Assembly: GCF_001941625.1 (NCBI RefSeq)
Contig: NZ_CP016076.1
Location: forward strand, 4,242,249 to 4,306,248
Reading direction: 5' to 3'
DNA: 64,000 nucleotides
Source: Actinoalloteichus fjordicus
Lineage (GTDB): Bacteria > Actinomycetota > Actinomycetes > Mycobacteriales > Pseudonocardiaceae
Part shown: in pieces, positions 61,598 to 64,000 of the stretch
How positions within the stretch are numbered: position 1 is the stretch's first letter
Layout of the letters: the number at the start of each line of letters is the position of its first letter
Position numbers and translations under genes: made by a program
The notes under the pieces: generated by a model
What the model was told of the DNA's origin: nothing
The model's input: only the letters and a program-made list of their open reading frames with translations
Database searches by the model: none

Positions 61598-62821
61598 TCA
61601 GCCTCGCTGAGGAAGCAGGCCGTGCGGGTCGAGCACGTACTTGCGGGCCGCGCCCTCATCGAACTCCTGGTAGCCGCGCGGCGCCTCGGTGAGCGGGATG
61701 GTCCTCGCATCGACCGCCTTGGCGATCTGCACCCGGTCGTGCAGGATCGCCATCATCAGCTGACGGTGATACCGCATCACGGGGCACTGCCCGGTGGCGA
61801 AGGAGTGCGACTTCGCCCAGCCGAGCCCGAAGTTGAGCGACAGCGATCCCTGCCGCGCCGCGGCGTCGGCCGCACCGGGATCGCCGGTGACGTACAGGCC
61901 GGGAATGCCGAGCGAGCCGCCCGCCCTGGTGAGGTCCATCAGCGAGTTGAGCACCGTCGCGGGCTTCTCGGTGCCCGCGTCACGCCCGTGGCCGCGCGCC
62001 TCGAACCCGACGGCGTCCACCGCCGAGTCGACCTCCGGCACGCCGAGCAGCTGCTCGATCTGATCCCTCGGCTCGCCCTGCGAGATGTCGATGGTCTCGC
62101 ACCCGAAGCTGCGGGCCTGCGCGAGCCGATCGGCGTTGAGGTCGCCGACGATGACCACCGCCGCGCCGAGCAGTTGCGCGGATGCGGCGGCGGCGAGCCC
62201 GACGGGACCGGCTCCGGCGATGTACACCGTCGATCCGACGCCCACCCCGGCCGTGACACAGCCGTGGAAGCCGGTCGGGAAGATGTCCGACAACATCGTG
62301 AGGTCCAGGATCTTCTCCATCGCCTGATCACGATCAGGGAAGCGCAGCAGGTTCCAGTCGGCGTAGGGCACCATCACGTACTCGGACTGACCGCCGACCC
62401 ACCCACCCATGTCGACGTATCCGTAGGCGGAGCCTGCGCGGTCCGGGTTGACGTTCAGACAGATCCCGGTCTGGCCCTCTTTACAGTTCCGGCACCGGCC
62501 GCAGGCGATGTTGAACGGCACCGAGACGAGATCGCCCTGCTTGACGAACTCGACGTCCCGGCCCGTCTCCACGACCTCACCGGTGATCTCGTGGCCGAGC
62601 ACCAGACCTTCCGGCGCCGTGGTCCTGCCGCGAACCATGTGTTGATCCGAGCCGCAGATGTTCGTGGCGACGTTCTTCAGGATCACGCCGTGATCGCAGC
62701 GCCGTCCCACGTTGGCCGGGTTGACGCCGGGACCGTCGCGGAGGGTGAGACTGGGATAGCCGATGTCACGAACCTCGACTGCGCCCTTGCCGACATAGGC
62801 GATCGCCTTGTTCCCCGTCAT
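61598..62821 (-). CDS. fdhA: Glutathione-independent formaldehyde dehydrogenase (zinc ADH family)
   Basis: A 407-residue medium-chain dehydrogenase of the Pseudomonas putida FdhA type, which oxidises formaldehyde with NAD. Catalytic zinc ligands are in NICGSDQHMV and GHEITGEV, the structural zinc site is the four-cysteine CGRCRNCKEGQTGIC, and the NAD fold shows AGAGPVGLAAAA. The insertions typical of FdhA (VNPDRAGSAYGYVDMGGW and ARGHGRDAGTEK) are present. Monocistronic, with a hairpin terminator. It probably detoxifies formaldehyde from demethylation. Confidence 0.93.
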   Translation of the reverse strand: MTGNKAIAYVGKGAVEVRDIGYPSLTLRDGPGVNPANVGRRCDHGVILKNVATNICGSDQHMVRGRTTAPEGLVLGHEITGEVVETGRDVEFVKQGDLVSVPFNIACGRCRNCKEGQTGICLNVNPDRAGSAYGYVDMGGWVGGQSEYVMVPYADWNLLRFPDRDQAMEKILDLTMLSDIFPTGFHGCVTAGVGVGSTVYIAGAGPVGLAAAASAQLLGAAVVIVGDLNADRLAQARSFGCETIDISQGEPRDQIEQLLGVPEVDSAVDAVGFEARGHGRDAGTEKPATVLNSLMDLTRAGGSLGIPGLYVTGDPGAADAAARQGSLSLNFGLGWAKSHSFATGQCPVMRYHRQLMMAILHDRVQIAKAVDARTIPLTEAPRGYQEFDEGAARKYVLDPHGLLPQRG

Positions 62822-63136
62822 CGATCTGTCACCTCGCTTCTGGTTCTGCGGTGCACACGGCGGCGTCGGACACCGTGACCGGCGTCACCTGGACCGAACC
62901 ATCCTAGAAGCCCCCCGCGCCCCGTGCCATGGGACGAGGCGCCGGCCCCACTCGGCATCAAGCCTGGTGACCTGCGGTGATTCGCCGACGAGATTCGGAT
63001 TCCGGCTGGGGAGCCCGACGCCACGTCCGAACCATCCGTCGCAGGAGAACGGCGCCGACCGCCGACGAGGTCACGGTTCGTCTGATCGACGGGAGGCGGT
63101 CGGCGCCCGCCACTCACCGCCGCAGGACGACCTCTC
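62822..63136. other. Intergenic, nothing recognised
   Basis: About 315 bases upstream of fdhA. It should contain its promoter; no clear boxes. It adjoins the third MITE-like repeat. Confidence 0.35.
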
Positions 63137-63301
63137 AGGGCCTGTCCTTGGTCCCCCTGGAGTCGTGAGCGGGGATCAGCGTGGGATGAGCTGCCAGGCG
63201 GAGGAAGGAGACATGACGGAGTGATGTCGACTGACGACAACGCCGCAGATCGCCGCCGCCTGCCCCGCGCAACAGGAAAGTGGGGATCGAAGACAGGCTC
63301 T
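63137..63301 (+). mobile_element. MITE-like repeat, copy C
   Basis: A 165-bp element nearly identical to copy B (30914-31079), beginning AGGGCCTGTCCTTGGTCCCC and ending GGGGATCGAAGACAGGCTCT. The inverted ends match at 16-17 of 20 positions, and the inner hairpin has one mismatch. No transposase. It lies 48 bases before a truncated SDR gene. Confidence 0.85.
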
Positions 63302-63349
63302 TTCAGTCTGTCGCTCCGACGGCGCTGATCATCGACTAAGACTGGTCGG

Positions 63350-63606
63350 ATGGGAATCCTGGACGGCAAGGCAGTGGTGATCACCGGGGCGGGTCGGGGG
63401 CTGGGCAGGGCCTACGCCCGGCATGCCGCAGGCAGGGGTGCCTCGGTACTGGTCAACGACGTCGATGTGGCGACGGCACATGCCGTGGTCGCCAAGATCC
63501 AGGCTGCGGGCGGGACGGAAGCGGCCCACGGCGGCTCGGTGGCCGACCCCGCCCAGGCGGAGTCGCTGATCAGCCAGTGGGTGGCGCGCTTCGGTGCGAT
63601 CGACGG
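63350..63606 (+). pseudogene. Truncated short-chain dehydrogenase
   Basis: The first 85 residues are a clean SDR N-terminus: VVITGAGRGLGRAYARHAAG with the cofactor motif, VNDVDVATAH and SLISQWVARFGAIDG, where the NNAG strand should follow. Instead the frame turns into Arg/Gly-rich sequence unlike any SDR, so the gene is broken near 63606. The frame stays open to 63826 by chance. The rest of the gene is absent from the window. The break abuts a fragment of another gene on the opposite strand. Confidence 0.75.
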
Positions 63607-63760
63607 CGGCCTTCGATCCGCCGGGCCATGGCGTCGAACTCCTCGGCGAACATCTGCGATTCGACGTCGCGGCCTGCGGCGGCGAGGCGGGTCATCGCGA
63701 CGGCACCCAGGCTGCCATCCTGACGACGTCGGTGGCGAGTGCGTCGAGGTCGGCGGGCCA
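63600..63760 (-). pseudogene. Gene fragment of unknown family, opposite strand
   Basis: Read leftward, DGSLGAVAMTRLAAAGRDVE continuing SQMFAEEFDAMARRIEGRR has normal protein composition and ends at the junction with the truncated SDR. Upstream frames are interrupted. It looks like part of an unrelated helical protein joined to the SDR by deletion or recombination. No family recognised; limits are approximate. Confidence 0.35.
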
Positions 63761-63821
63761 GGGCAGTCGAGAACGTGTCAACCTGACACCGTCATTCTGA
63801 CCGGCGAGACGGGCGGCAGAC

Positions 63822-64000
63822 AGTGAGCATGCACAGGGAGGACGCCGTCCCGAGCGGCCTGGAACTGCTGCGAGCCGCACGGGGCCACGAGACCTCGGCA
63901 GGCATCGGTCTGCTGCTCGGCATGCGGTTCGAGGACATCGAGGACGGCAGGCTGACGCTCCGCTGCCGCACTCGCTCACAGTTCGCCAATCCGCTGGGCA
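63822..64000 (+). CDS. PaaI-family thioesterase (hot-dog fold), partial at window edge
   Basis: The first 59 residues of a protein that runs off the right edge. SGLELLRAARGHETSAGIGLLLGMRFEDIEDGRLTLRCR (parts) ends with SQFANPLG, the typical lead to the catalytic GxxHGG of PaaI-like acyl-CoA thioesterases, whose motif would follow just outside. GTG 63822 or ATG 63828 are possible starts. It may have been transcribed with the now broken SDR. Confidence 0.75.

Noticed and set aside
63607-63826. C-terminal part of the 158-residue SDR frame
   Set aside because: Sequence after residue 85 is Arg/Gly-rich and does not continue the SDR fold, so it was treated as chance read-through of a truncated gene.

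Overview
The window is very GC-rich with strong G/C third-position bias. It carries actinobacterial hallmarks: an XRE regulator paired with a DUF397 protein, a PIG-L deacetylase, a mycothiol/NAD-type formaldehyde dehydrogenase, MMPL, LacI and P450 genes, GTG starts and type I-E CRISPR repeats. The source is a filamentous actinomycete chromosome, plausibly Pseudonocardiales; genus is not decidable from the sequence alone. I saw no rRNA, tRNA, phage or conjugative module. The region looks like accessory chromosome: mostly small regulator-plus-target units, many divergent, with three copies of a 165-bp MITE-like repeat.

Layout. 0.2-9.2 kb: a secreted lytic polysaccharide monooxygenase, a DUF6314 protein, then divergent pairs proline iminopeptidase/MarR, TetR/MMPL exporter and ene-reductase/MerR, each with a visible operator candidate, and an alpha/beta hydrolase. 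9.6-13.8 kb: GH13 glucosidase, LacI regulator, secreted GH114-like enzyme. 14.2-21.5 kb: a 24-residue basic peptide gene with a perfect Shine-Dalgarno, a SagB-type dehydrogenase and a ferric-reductase-like haem membrane protein, converging on a five-gene sensor kinase/response regulator/ABC exporter unit. 22.0-30.9 kb: secreted alpha-amylase with CBM20, an SRPBCC protein, a three-gene sugar ABC importer, a PIG-L deacetylase and a second LacI regulator. 31.4-33.1 kb: P450 and its 3Fe-4S ferredoxin.

33.5-36.8 kb: a cobalamin riboswitch heads three overlapping genes for secreted or membrane-anchored proteins. One has an alpha6/alpha6 domain resembling intrinsic factor/transcobalamin, and the other two are paralogous beta-type domains. 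Together they suggest a surface B12-capture system and are, with the 24-residue peptide locus, the most interesting parts of the window. 37.0-41.8 kb: a type III PKS / UbiA / ICMT-like methyltransferase / FAD reductase set (phenolic or quinone lipid), with an orphan type I-E CRISPR array inside it. 42.3-46.8 kb: a CobW GTPase, a RiPP-type (ATP-grasp-associated) methyltransferase without its ATP-grasp partner, two small ORFs and an XRE/TPR regulator. 47.1-55.8 kb: a CRISPR mini-array, then a GH95 alpha-L-fucosidase with a ribose-type ABC importer, FadR-type regulator and SDR, probably for fucoside use. 56.1-58.5 kb: a large DUF4157 (zincin-motif) protein, likely a toxin or injection-system cargo. 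58.9-61.1 kb: a small Cys-rich/membrane protein pair beside XRE-DUF397. 61.6-64.0 kb: formaldehyde dehydrogenase, the third MITE copy, a truncated SDR and the start of a PaaI-like thioesterase.
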